This document shows positions 1-6,079 of a stretch of DNA of 8,124 nt, in pieces. Made by a program: the position numbers and the translations under genes. The notes under the pieces were generated by a model that saw only the letters and a list, made by a program, of their open reading frames with translations, did no database searches and was not told the DNA's origin. Source of the DNA: Paenibacillus sp. (lineage in GTDB: Bacteria > Bacillota > Bacilli > Paenibacillales > NBRC-103111); NCBI GenBank assembly GCA_029239545.1, contig JARBUQ010000183.1, positions 1 to 8,124 on the forward strand. Reading direction: 5' to 3'. The number at the start of each line of letters is the position of its first letter. Positions within the stretch are counted from its first letter, which is position 1.

Positions 1-549
1 GATCAGCTTGTGCATTTGGAGATGGCCAGAACGATGCAGCGCCGCTTCAATCAGCAGTATGGCAACCTATTCCCGGAACCGCAACCACTGGAGGAGCAAG
101 CTGTGCGAATTCCTTCCCTTACCGGTCAGGGGAAAATGAGCAAGTCAGATACTTCAAGCAGTTATATTAGTATGAAGGATGAGAGAGAGCTTGTTGAGGG
201 AAAGGTCAAAAAGGCTTATTCAGACCCATCCCGAGCGTATCGCGACCAACCGGGGACTCCAACCATTGAAGGCTGTAATGTATATCATCTCCACACCTTC
301 TTTAGCTCTAACGAGACGAATGAGAACATAATGAACAAGTGCCGGAGTGCAGCAATTGGCTGTGTCCAGTGCAAGGCAGAGCTTGCTCAGTCGATGAATG
401 CGCTCGTACAACCGTTTCGGGCAAGGCGTGAGCAGCTATCGGATTCCTACATTCATGATGTACTGCTCGCTGGCAAGCAGCAAGCCCAAGCCTCTGCAAG
501 ACAAGTGATTGCTGAGGTTCGGGAAGCGATGAACTTAATTATGCTGTAA
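1..549 (+). CDS. trpS: Tryptophanyl-tRNA synthetase, C-terminal part (5' end outside window)
   Basis: This class I aminoacyl-tRNA synthetase charges tRNA-Trp with tryptophan in the cytoplasm. The frame is open from base 1, so the gene is cut by the window edge; the last 182 residues are present, roughly half of a usual TrpRS of about 330. The visible part begins at the conserved DQ..H segment of the Rossmann fold (DQLVHLEMAR) and has the class signature KMSKS at window residues 45-49 (bases 133-147). The C-terminal helical domain follows, with cysteines at window residues 92, 114, 121 and 124. Their spacing, C-x21-C-x6-C-x2-C, is almost that of the [4Fe-4S] motif described for Thermotoga maritima TrpRS. 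The protein ends in the typical segment AEVREAMNLIML. I see no terminator directly after the stop, so transcripts may run into the riboswitch leader. Identity is very secure; the cluster is inference. Confidence 0.96.
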   Translation, partial: DQLVHLEMARTMQRRFNQQYGNLFPEPQPLEEQAVRIPSLTGQGKMSKSDTSSSYISMKDERELVEGKVKKAYSDPSRAYRDQPGTPTIEGCNVYHLHTFFSSNETNENIMNKCRSAAIGCVQCKAELAQSMNALVQPFRARREQLSDSYIHDVLLAGKQQAQASARQVIAEVREAMNLIML

Positions 550-555
550 AGGTCT

Positions 556-585
556 CTGGCAAAACTTAATCCTACATGATATAGT
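556..585 (+). promoter_or_regulatory. Probable promoter of the riboswitch leader
   Basis: An extended -10 element, TGA followed by TATAGT (580-585), sits 18 bases after a weak -35-like CTGGCA (556-561). Transcription would start near 592, about 25 bases before the aptamer. The region begins only a few bases after the trpS stop codon. The extended -10 is seen directly; promoter function is inferred from position and consensus. Confidence 0.5.
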
Positions 586-611
586 AAAAATAATTAAATT
601 ATGTTTCCGTA

Positions 612-698
612 TTCGATAATGGCAAACTTGCTGAAAAACAAGGACGCAAAGCCTCAGGTCTAAGGTTCCAAAGGAGCTATGATAGCTGGGTTGCCGAA
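612..698 (+). ncRNA. Cyclic-di-GMP class I (GEMM-I) riboswitch aptamer
   Basis: The conserved GEMM-I blocks appear in order: GGCAAAC (621-627), GACGCAAAGCC (643-653), GGTCTAAGG (657-665) and GGGTTGCCG (688-696). P1 can form between GGCAA (621-625) and TTGCC (691-695). P2 is CTTG/CAAG (627-630 with 639-642), capped by a GAAA tetraloop (633-636). The base of P3 pairs CC-U-CAG (652-657) with CTGGG (686-690) and keeps the bulged U seen in the Vibrio cholerae Vc2 aptamer, with a compensatory pair change. A small outer hairpin has loop AAA (670-672). As I align it, the position equivalent to Vc2 G20 is G (622), which favours c-di-GMP over cGAMP; A649 and C694 match the other ligand contacts. The gene immediately downstream has a GGDEF domain. 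Confidence 0.95.
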
Positions 699-733
699 GA
701 AACAATTATTTGTTTTCGAGTCAATCCAGCTAT
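682..733 (+). promoter_or_regulatory. Antiterminator helix of the c-di-GMP riboswitch
   Basis: ATAGCTGGGTTG (682-693), the 3' strand of the aptamer, is complementary to CAATCCAGCTAT (722-733): 12 consecutive pairs with a single G-U wobble (690 with 725). The first strand is needed for P3 and P1 in the ligand-bound fold. The second strand contains the first six bases of the terminator 5' arm. The two structures therefore exclude each other: without ligand this helix blocks the terminator, and with ligand the aptamer frees the terminator arm. Complementarity is seen in the sequence; the direction of switching is inferred from it. Confidence 0.85.
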
Positions 734-758
734 TCCGATTTATGGAATAGCTTTTTTT
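728..758 (+). terminator. Riboswitch-controlled intrinsic terminator
   Basis: AGCTATTCC (728-736) and GGAATAGCT (744-752) form a perfect 9-bp stem with a 7-base loop, followed by a run of seven T (752-758). It lies between the aptamer and the GGDEF gene, and it competes with the antiterminator for bases 728-733. As no separate trpS terminator is visible, it probably also ends trpS read-through transcripts. Confidence 0.93.
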
Positions 759-783
759 GTTCTTTATATAGATTTTCCGATGG

Positions 784-790
784 AAGGAGA
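784..790 (+). promoter_or_regulatory. Ribosome binding site that sets the GGDEF-protein start
   Basis: AAGGAGA lies about 8 bases before ATG 798. The earlier in-frame ATG at 780 lies just before this sequence and has no good ribosome binding site of its own. This favours translation from 798. Confidence 0.85.
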
Positions 791-797
791 ATCATTC

Positions 798-2798
798 ATG
801 ATGAAAGCAGGACTAAATTCGATTTGGCGAATGGTTTTTCCTAATGATGGATTAGATATGCTGGTACGACCGTTAGCTTTATTCACAGCCAGTTGTTCGA
901 TTGCCTCGTTATATCATGATGGGTATGGTTTGTTTATTTCTGCGCTATTCTCGCTCCTGTTAATCATGCTTGTCCGCTTCCGTTCGTCTCCTACTTTGCT
1001 ATATGTCTTGTCTAGCGCTACGCTGGGGATGCTGTTGCTTGTATTTCCGACTGTGCAATTATATTGCTTTCTGCTTATTCTGTACCCGTTGCTGCTTATT
1101 TTTGCTTTGCTTGTGCCGAACCCCATATTTCCATTTGCTGCAGGCTTTTTATCAGCTGTCTTTCTGTTCCGGTTCCAGGGTCAGGTAGATAATACGGAGT
1201 TATGGGCCAATGTGTTTGCTATCCTGCTCAATGCTCTGGTGTATTCCTTATTAACTCGGATGATGCGTAAGCTGTTGAAGGAACGTAATGAGTACCGTCA
1301 AATGTCTATGATTGATTCTCTGACAGGTCTCCCGTCCTTGCAGCATACGTTGATCTTCGGTCAAAAGCTTGTAGAAAAAGGGTTAAAGGTCAGGGTCATC
1401 CTGATCGATCTCGATTACTTCAAACAAATCAATGATACATACGGGCATATGATCGGGAATAAAGTAATTGTTCATTTTGCCTCTCAGCTTGGGCAGATGA
1501 TGCAAGGTTGGAACGGAACAGTAGGCCGCTTAGGTGGTGATGAGTTCGTAATCGTGATGGAAGCTACAGAGGATTCCAAAGCTCTTCTGAACAATATTGA
1601 ACAACGTTTAAATCATAGCCAATATACATTTAGTCCTGAGCAAAACCCCATTGTATTGTCATTCTCGATCGGAGAAGCGGAGTCTGAGCCTGGCGCTACA
1701 ACAAACATCGAACAATTGATGCATAAAGCTGATCTGAACATGTATGAGTACAAAATGCGTAAGCGTATCCCTATGATGCAAGGTCAGACGGATCAGCTAT
1801 TCGAGCTTAGCCCCGACCCGATCTCTACGTTTGATGGTCAAGGCAATTTATTGGATCTCAATCCAGCTGCTCAGCAATTATTGGGGTATTCAGTAGAGGA
1901 GTTCAGGAGTCTGATTTACACCCAGCTCATCGTTAAGGAAGACCAGCAGGCGGTGATTGAAGCCTTTAGCTCTATGATCAGGAGAGGGAGTCCGGCAAAT
2001 TTCGAAATGACTGTGATATCCAAAAGTGGAGAATTAATCCCTGTAAATATAATGATTATTCCGATCTATGTAAGCCACAAGATTGCCGGCTATTATGCGA
2101 TTTCCAAAAACATACTCGAACGTAAAAAGGCAGAGAACGAATCAAGGACGTCAGATAAAATAGAAGTACTGAGTCGGATTGCCACTCGTTTCTCTGAAGA
2201 GATCAGAGGACCGCTGACTGTCCTGTCTGGATTGACAAGACTTCTGCAGGATCAAAGCCCGCATCCGAGCTCATATTATTCCATCATGCATCGTGAAATT
2301 GAACGAATTGAGCTGATTTCTCATGAAGTGATGCTTTTAAGCAGACCTATGCCTGAGCCCACTACCGCTTTCAATCCAGTACAGCTAATAGAAGAAATCA
2401 TTGTCATTCTGGATACAAGAGCGCTGATGGCAAATGTCGAATGGGAGCTGCTGGTTAGGAACTCTATTCCGAGTATTATTGGAGATGCCAAGCAGTTGAA
2501 GATTGCCTTCCTCCACATCATGAACAATGCCATCGAGGCGATGGCTAAGGGCGGTAAAATACAGATTGAGCTGGAGCATGTGGGGGATGCAGTTCTAATC
2601 AGGATTCGTGACCATGGTGTAGGTATGGATGAACAGCGGCTGCGCAAGCTTGGAGAGCCTTTCGTCACGTCCAAAACGGATAGAGTGGGCATTGGATTGG
2701 CTGTCACACTGAAGATTGTTGAGAATCATAGAGGCAGCGTGAACCTGTGCAGTGAGCCGGATTTGGGGACAACTGTGGAGCTGAAGCTGCCAAGTTAA
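798..2798 (+). CDS. Membrane GGDEF-PAS-degenerate histidine kinase fusion protein
   Basis: A 666-residue membrane protein, probably a diguanylate cyclase (2 GTP to c-di-GMP) joined to a kinase-like module. Residues 1-157 hold about six hydrophobic segments (near 21-38, 43-60, 65-83, 86-106, 109-126, 136-153). The GGDEF domain spans about 172-325: metal-site segment DLDYFK (204-209), IND with N212, and GGDEF intact at 246-250. The I-site position (237-240) reads GWNG instead of RxxD, so product inhibition there is not expected. N221 stands where PleD has the guanine-contacting Asp344. A PAS domain follows (about 332-440). A KinA-like dimerisation segment (455-515) reads FSEEIRGPLT, with E467 in place of the phosphoacceptor His. 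The HATPase domain (about 525-666) keeps an N box (NNAIEA, 576-581), DHGVGMD and GIGLA. The c-di-GMP riboswitch upstream points to autoregulation. Biochemical activity is not provable from sequence; the kinase half may be a pseudokinase or an ATP sensor. Confidence 0.92.
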   Translation: MMKAGLNSIWRMVFPNDGLDMLVRPLALFTASCSIASLYHDGYGLFISALFSLLLIMLVRFRSSPTLLYVLSSATLGMLLLVFPTVQLYCFLLILYPLLLIFALLVPNPIFPFAAGFLSAVFLFRFQGQVDNTELWANVFAILLNALVYSLLTRMMRKLLKERNEYRQMSMIDSLTGLPSLQHTLIFGQKLVEKGLKVRVILIDLDYFKQINDTYGHMIGNKVIVHFASQLGQMMQGWNGTVGRLGGDEFVIVMEATEDSKALLNNIEQRLNHSQYTFSPEQNPIVLSFSIGEAESEPGATTNIEQLMHKADLNMYEYKMRKRIPMMQGQTDQLFELSPDPISTFDGQGNLLDLNPAAQQLLGYSVEEFRSLIYTQLIVKEDQQAVIEAFSSMIRRGSPANFEMTVISKSGELIPVNIMIIPIYVSHKIAGYYAISKNILERKKAENESRTSDKIEVLSRIATRFSEEIRGPLTVLSGLTRLLQDQSPHPSSYYSIMHREIERIELISHEVMLLSRPMPEPTTAFNPVQLIEEIIVILDTRALMANVEWELLVRNSIPSIIGDAKQLKIAFLHIMNNAIEAMAKGGKIQIELEHVGDAVLIRIRDHGVGMDEQRLRKLGEPFVTSKTDRVGIGLAVTLKIVENHRGSVNLCSEPDLGTTVELKLPS

Positions 2799-2836
2799 AG
2801 GATTTTTATGAAAAATTTATATAGTAGCACACCTAT

Positions 2837-2860
2837 AAACCGTCAATTTTGACGGTTTTT
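2837..2860 (+). terminator. Intrinsic terminator after the GGDEF fusion gene
   Basis: AAACCGTCA (2837-2845) pairs with TGACGGTTT (2850-2858) around the loop ATTT, and five T (2856-2860) follow. It separates the riboswitch-controlled gene from the hflX transcription unit. Confidence 0.85.
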
Positions 2861-2890
2861 AAATGGTTGCATGAAAGTTTTCAATGACAA

Positions 2891-2907
2891 TGTGGTACAA
2901 TATAACA
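2891..2907 (+). promoter_or_regulatory. hflX promoter (extended -10) overlapped by a GlnR-box-like sequence
   Basis: TACAAT (2896-2901) is preceded by TGG, giving an extended -10 element; no good -35 is visible at 16-18 bases. The same stretch, TGTGGTACAATATAACA, matches the GlnR/TnrA consensus TGTNA-N7-TNACA at seven of its eight fixed positions, with G instead of A at position 5. A repressor bound here would cover the -10. The promoter is likely; the operator is only a candidate. Confidence 0.5.
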
Positions 2908-2977
2908 AGTTTGTGCGGTGCGGAAGGCTTTTGATGTTTTGTTACAGTCAGGTTTTTGGTGCCCATTTTTGTAGTAC

Positions 2978-2984
2978 AGGAGGA
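2978..2984 (+). promoter_or_regulatory. Ribosome binding site that sets the hflX start
   Basis: AGGAGGA, 7 bases before GTG 2992, is nearly perfect. The longer reading frame back to TTG 2956 would place this site inside the coding region and has no ribosome binding site of its own. Confidence 0.88.
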
Positions 2985-2991
2985 AGATGCA

Positions 2992-4314
2992 GTGAAACAA
3001 ACATCCCACGAAATAACGGGACATCAGTTAGATAAAGCCGTGTTAGTCAGCCTAGTGCTGAAAAGCAACCGCGTATCAGAGGAAATGATTCAATACTCCT
3101 TGAATGAGTTGGTGAGTCTTGCTGAGACAGCTGGAGTGCAGGTGCTCGATTCATTGGTTCAATCGAAGGATTCCGTAGATTCCAAATGGTTCATAGGGAA
3201 AGGGAAAGTGGAGGAGCTGCGGGTGCTGCTAGACACTCATGGCGCTAACACAGCGATCTTCGATCAAGAGCTGTCCGGGGCACAAGTACGCAATCTGGAG
3301 CAATCGTTGGATGTCAAAATCATTGATCGGACTCAACTGATTCTCGATATATTCGCTCAACGTTCCAAAACAAGAGAAGGAATTCTACAAGTGGAGCTGG
3401 CACAGCTTAGTTATCTGCTGCCACGTTTGTCCGGACAAGGGAAGAATCTTTCCAGGCTTGGCGGTGGAGTAGGCACAAGAGGTCCTGGGGAAACGAAGCT
3501 GGAGACAGATCGTCGACATATTCGCGATCGAATTACTGAGCTTAAGAATAATCTGCATGAAGTCGTTCGCCATCGTACTTTGCATAGGGAGCGACGCAAG
3601 AAAATAGGCGTATATCAGGTTGCCTTGGCGGGTTATACGAATGCTGGTAAATCCACATTGCTCAATCGCCTAACCGAGTCCGATGTTTATGCTCAGAATC
3701 AGCTTTTCGCTACGCTCGACCCAACCTCCAGAAATTTGCAGCTGCCTAATGGTCAAGAAATTGTCTTGACGGATACCGTAGGTTTCATTCAGAATTTGCC
3801 TCATAATTTGGTATCGGCGTTCCGTGCCACTCTTGAGGAAGTTTGCGAAGCAGATTTGATTGTCCATGTGGTGGATAGCTCTAGCGAGATGCGTGAGCAG
3901 CAGATGAGAGTTGTGGATAAGGTTTTGGAGGAATTAGACGCCCATGGTAAAGAAAGATTAACGGTGTTTAATAAAATTGATTTATTGAAGGCTGAAGAAT
4001 TGGACTGGCTTAATGCAGCGGGGGATACTTTGCGTGTCAGTGCTATGGTGGACAACGATCTGGAGAAGCTGAAGCTGGCGATTGAAGAAAAGCTGATGGG
4101 TGACACGAAAACCTTTCTGATACCTGCAGACCGCGGAGAGATGATTGCCTTGTTGTACCGTGTCGGTGATGTGACAGAGCAAGCTGTAGGCGAGGATGAC
4201 CTGCTCCAGTTTAAGGTCAGAATCAAGAATAGCGAATACGAGAAAAGCGGCTACAAGCTTACTCCTTATTTGCAAGGGGCGGAGCTCGAGCCGGTTCAGG
4301 GAGAGGCGGATTAA
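2992..4314 (+). CDS. hflX: GTPase HflX, ribosome-splitting factor
   Basis: HflX binds the 50S subunit and, with GTP, splits stalled or idle 70S ribosomes during heat or antibiotic stress. The protein has 440 residues from the GTG start chosen by its ribosome binding site, a normal length for the family. The N-terminal HflX domain covers about residues 15-180, with the family segments DRTQLILDIFAQR and VGTRGPGETKLETDRR. The G domain shows G1 GYTNAGKST (214-222), G3 DTVGF (261-265), G4 NKID (327-330) and a G5-like SAM shortly after. A short C-terminal domain follows. It corresponds to B. subtilis ynbA. The next gene starts two bases after its stop, so the two are probably co-transcribed and translationally coupled. 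Nothing in the motifs looks damaged. Confidence 0.96.
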   Translation: MKQTSHEITGHQLDKAVLVSLVLKSNRVSEEMIQYSLNELVSLAETAGVQVLDSLVQSKDSVDSKWFIGKGKVEELRVLLDTHGANTAIFDQELSGAQVRNLEQSLDVKIIDRTQLILDIFAQRSKTREGILQVELAQLSYLLPRLSGQGKNLSRLGGGVGTRGPGETKLETDRRHIRDRITELKNNLHEVVRHRTLHRERRKKIGVYQVALAGYTNAGKSTLLNRLTESDVYAQNQLFATLDPTSRNLQLPNGQEIVLTDTVGFIQNLPHNLVSAFRATLEEVCEADLIVHVVDSSSEMREQQMRVVDKVLEELDAHGKERLTVFNKIDLLKAEELDWLNAAGDTLRVSAMVDNDLEKLKLAIEEKLMGDTKTFLIPADRGEMIALLYRVGDVTEQAVGEDDLLQFKVRIKNSEYEKSGYKLTPYLQGAELEPVQGEAD

Positions 4315-4316
4315 CA

Positions 4317-5567
4317 ATGGATATGCCGGAGAAGCTGATTAGGCAGATGGAGCAAGCGGAAGAAACGGCTGAGCCTAAGATGAAGCAGATCGACCGGACG
4401 GTTGACCATAATCAGTGGAAAGTGATCCGTGCGTTTCAGAAATATAAAGTAAGCGACTATCATTTTGCTGGGTCAACGGGATATGGGTATAACGATCGGG
4501 GTAGAGAAATACTTGACCTCGTGTATGCTGAGGCATTCGGAGCAGAGTCGGCTCTGGTCAGACCACATTTCGTCTCTGGGACTCATACGATTGGCACGGC
4601 TCTATTCGGGGTGCTTCGTCCGGGTGATCATATGCTGTACATAACAGGAAAGCCATATGATACTTTGCATAAAGTGATAGGTAAACCAGGTGATGGAACG
4701 GGCTCGCTGCAAGACTGGGGAATTCACTATGAGGAAGTTGCTTTGCTGGATGGAGGGGCCCCTGATTGGGATGGTATACGCGCCGGTATGACGGCGAAGA
4801 CCAGAGTCATTGGGATACAGCGCTCGAGAGGATATGACTGGCGACCTTCTTTTTCTATTGCCCAGATTGAGGAGATGACTTCCTTCGTTAAGCAAATTAA
4901 TCCCGATGTGATCGTATTCGTAGATAACTGTTACGGTGAGTTCACAGAGGAGCAGGAGCCTACTGAGATCGGCGTGGATCTCATTGCGGGTTCGTTGATC
5001 AAAAATCCCGGTGGAGGACTTGCTCCCACTGGCGGTTATATTGCCGGTAAAAAGGAACTTGTGGAGCTTGCTGCCTATCGGTTAACGGCACCTGGCATAG
5101 GTGGAGAGGTCGGAGCGATGCTTGGAACACTAAGGAGTTTGTTCCAGGGTTTGTTTCTGGCTCCTCATCTGGTCGGACAGGCGCTGAAGGGTGCTGTATT
5201 CGCAGCTGCTTTATTCGAGCAGCTCGGATTCGAGAGCCATCCGCGTTGGAATGAGCCGCGAACGGATCTTATACAAGCGATCAAGTTCACGGATGAACGC
5301 CATCTGATCTCATTCGTTCAAGGTATTCAGAAAGCATCTGCGATTGATGCTCATGTAGTTCCCGAGCCATGGGATATGCCCGGGTATGAGCACCCTGTAA
5401 TAATGGCTGCCGGAACGTTTATTCAAGGGGGCAGCCTAGAGCTCTCTGCGGACGCTCCAATCCGTGAACCTTACATTGCTTATATGCAAGGTGGCCTTAC
5501 TTATTCACATGTCAAATTAGGGGTTTTGACTGCGATTCGTAATATGATGGATGCTCGGTTATTGTAA
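4317..5567 (+). CDS. ynbB: PLP-dependent methionine gamma-lyase-like protein (YnbB family)
   Basis: A 416-residue fold-type I PLP enzyme of the Met_gamma_lyase family, often labelled aluminium resistance protein; its physiological substrate is not established as far as I know. The likely Schiff-base lysine is K229 in SLIKNPGGG. An aspartate segment, VIVFVDNCYGEF, just before it would contact the cofactor pyridine nitrogen. Near the N-terminus, HFAGSTGYGYNDRGRE is typical of the family. The start at ATG 4317 lies two bases after the hflX stop, with GGGAGAGG (4299-4306) as ribosome binding site; ATG 4323 is an alternative. The position between hflX and glnR matches B. subtilis ynbB. The stop codon lies inside the GlnR operator of the next promoter. 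Confidence 0.92.
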   Translation: MDMPEKLIRQMEQAEETAEPKMKQIDRTVDHNQWKVIRAFQKYKVSDYHFAGSTGYGYNDRGREILDLVYAEAFGAESALVRPHFVSGTHTIGTALFGVLRPGDHMLYITGKPYDTLHKVIGKPGDGTGSLQDWGIHYEEVALLDGGAPDWDGIRAGMTAKTRVIGIQRSRGYDWRPSFSIAQIEEMTSFVKQINPDVIVFVDNCYGEFTEEQEPTEIGVDLIAGSLIKNPGGGLAPTGGYIAGKKELVELAAYRLTAPGIGGEVGAMLGTLRSLFQGLFLAPHLVGQALKGAVFAAALFEQLGFESHPRWNEPRTDLIQAIKFTDERHLISFVQGIQKASAIDAHVVPEPWDMPGYEHPVIMAAGTFIQGGSLELSADAPIREPYIAYMQGGLTYSHVKLGVLTAIRNMMDARLL

Positions 5568-5579
5568 CTAAACCTTACA
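5563..5579 (+). promoter_or_regulatory. GlnR operator (GlnR box)
   Basis: TGTAACTAAACCTTACA fits the GlnR/TnrA consensus TGTNA-N7-TNACA at every fixed position and is a perfect inverted repeat (TGTAA/TTACA). Its centre lies about 48 bases before the expected transcription start of glnR. It overlaps the last codons and the stop of ynbB. A weaker partner around the -35 (5583-5599, six of eight positions) may be a second site, as in B. subtilis glnRA. Confidence 0.88.
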
Positions 5580-5583
5580 TGCC

Positions 5584-5612
5584 TTGACATGTATTGACAA
5601 CAAATGTACAAT
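5584..5612 (+). promoter_or_regulatory. Sigma-A promoter of glnR-glnA
   Basis: A consensus -35 TTGACA (5584-5589) and a -10 TACAAT (5607-5612) are separated by exactly 17 bases; transcription would start near 5619. It lies directly downstream of the GlnR box. An inverted repeat TACATG/CATGTA (5576-5581, 5588-5593) overlaps the -35. Confidence 0.92.
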
Positions 5613-5645
5613 TCTAGTAACCCCTAAATTGTGGAGTGATATGGA

Positions 5646-6056
5646 ATGACTGATGATATTCGCAGGAACATGGCTTTGTTTCCGATTGGCATTGTGATGA
5701 AGCTGACAGATCTCACCGCACGACAGATCCGGTACTATGAACAGCATGAATTAATCATACCTGCCCGAACATCAGGCAACCAAAGACTGTTCTCATTCAA
5801 TGATGTGGAGAGACTGCTGCAGATTAAAGCCCTTATTGAGAAGGGTGTTAATATCGCAGGCATCAAGCAGGTGCTGTACCCTGTAAGTAAAGAGTCCGAG
5901 GAAGCAACCGTTCTGAATGAACAGACTGAAGTGAAGCGCCGCGAGATGACGGATTCCCAGCTGCACAAGATGTTGAAGCAGCAGCTCAGATCGGGTAAGC
6001 GTCCAGGACAAGTATCCTTAATTCAGGGAGAGCTGTCCCGGTTCTTTCCGACATGA
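5646..6056 (+). CDS. glnR: Nitrogen repressor GlnR (MerR family)
   Basis: GlnR represses glnRA, and other nitrogen genes, when nitrogen is plentiful. It is activated by feedback-inhibited glutamine synthetase, which stabilises the GlnR dimer. The protein has 136 residues. A MerR-type winged helix covers about residues 12-80 (LTARQIRYYEQHELI, then NQRLFSFNDVERLLQIK), followed by a linker and a C-terminal tail ending in GELSRFF. That tail resembles the B. subtilis GlnR autoinhibitory and GlnA-binding tail. ATG 5646 is preceded by TGGAG (5632-5636); an ATG at 5641 runs into a stop after two codons. It is followed after 23 bases by glnA, and its own operator lies upstream, so it is autoregulated. 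Confidence 0.97.
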   Translation: MTDDIRRNMALFPIGIVMKLTDLTARQIRYYEQHELIIPARTSGNQRLFSFNDVERLLQIKALIEKGVNIAGIKQVLYPVSKESEEATVLNEQTEVKRREMTDSQLHKMLKQQLRSGKRPGQVSLIQGELSRFFPT

Positions 6057-6079
6057 CCAATTATTAGGAGGAGAGCATA

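Noticed and set aside
612..698. cGAMP (GEMM-Ib) specificity of the riboswitch
   Set aside because: The position I align with Vc2 G20 is G (622), while the cGAMP class carries A there. Probing would be needed for certainty.
780..797. Longer start (ATG 780) for the GGDEF fusion protein
   Set aside because: The strong AAGGAGA at 784-790 lies inside this extension and is correctly spaced for ATG 798; ATG 780 has no ribosome binding site of its own.
2956..2991. TTG 2956 or GTG 2959 as the hflX start
   Set aside because: AGGAGGA (2978-2984) would be inside the gene and is ideally placed for GTG 2992. The extra residues do not look like HflX.
4602..4895. 97-residue - strand open frame inside ynbB
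   Set aside because: It is antisense to a clear PLP-enzyme gene, has no recognisable domain, and is expected by chance.
5594..5612. Second TTGACA (5594-5599) as a -35 element for glnR
   Set aside because: It is only 7 bases from the -10 TACAAT; the TTGACA at 5584 has the correct 17-base spacing.
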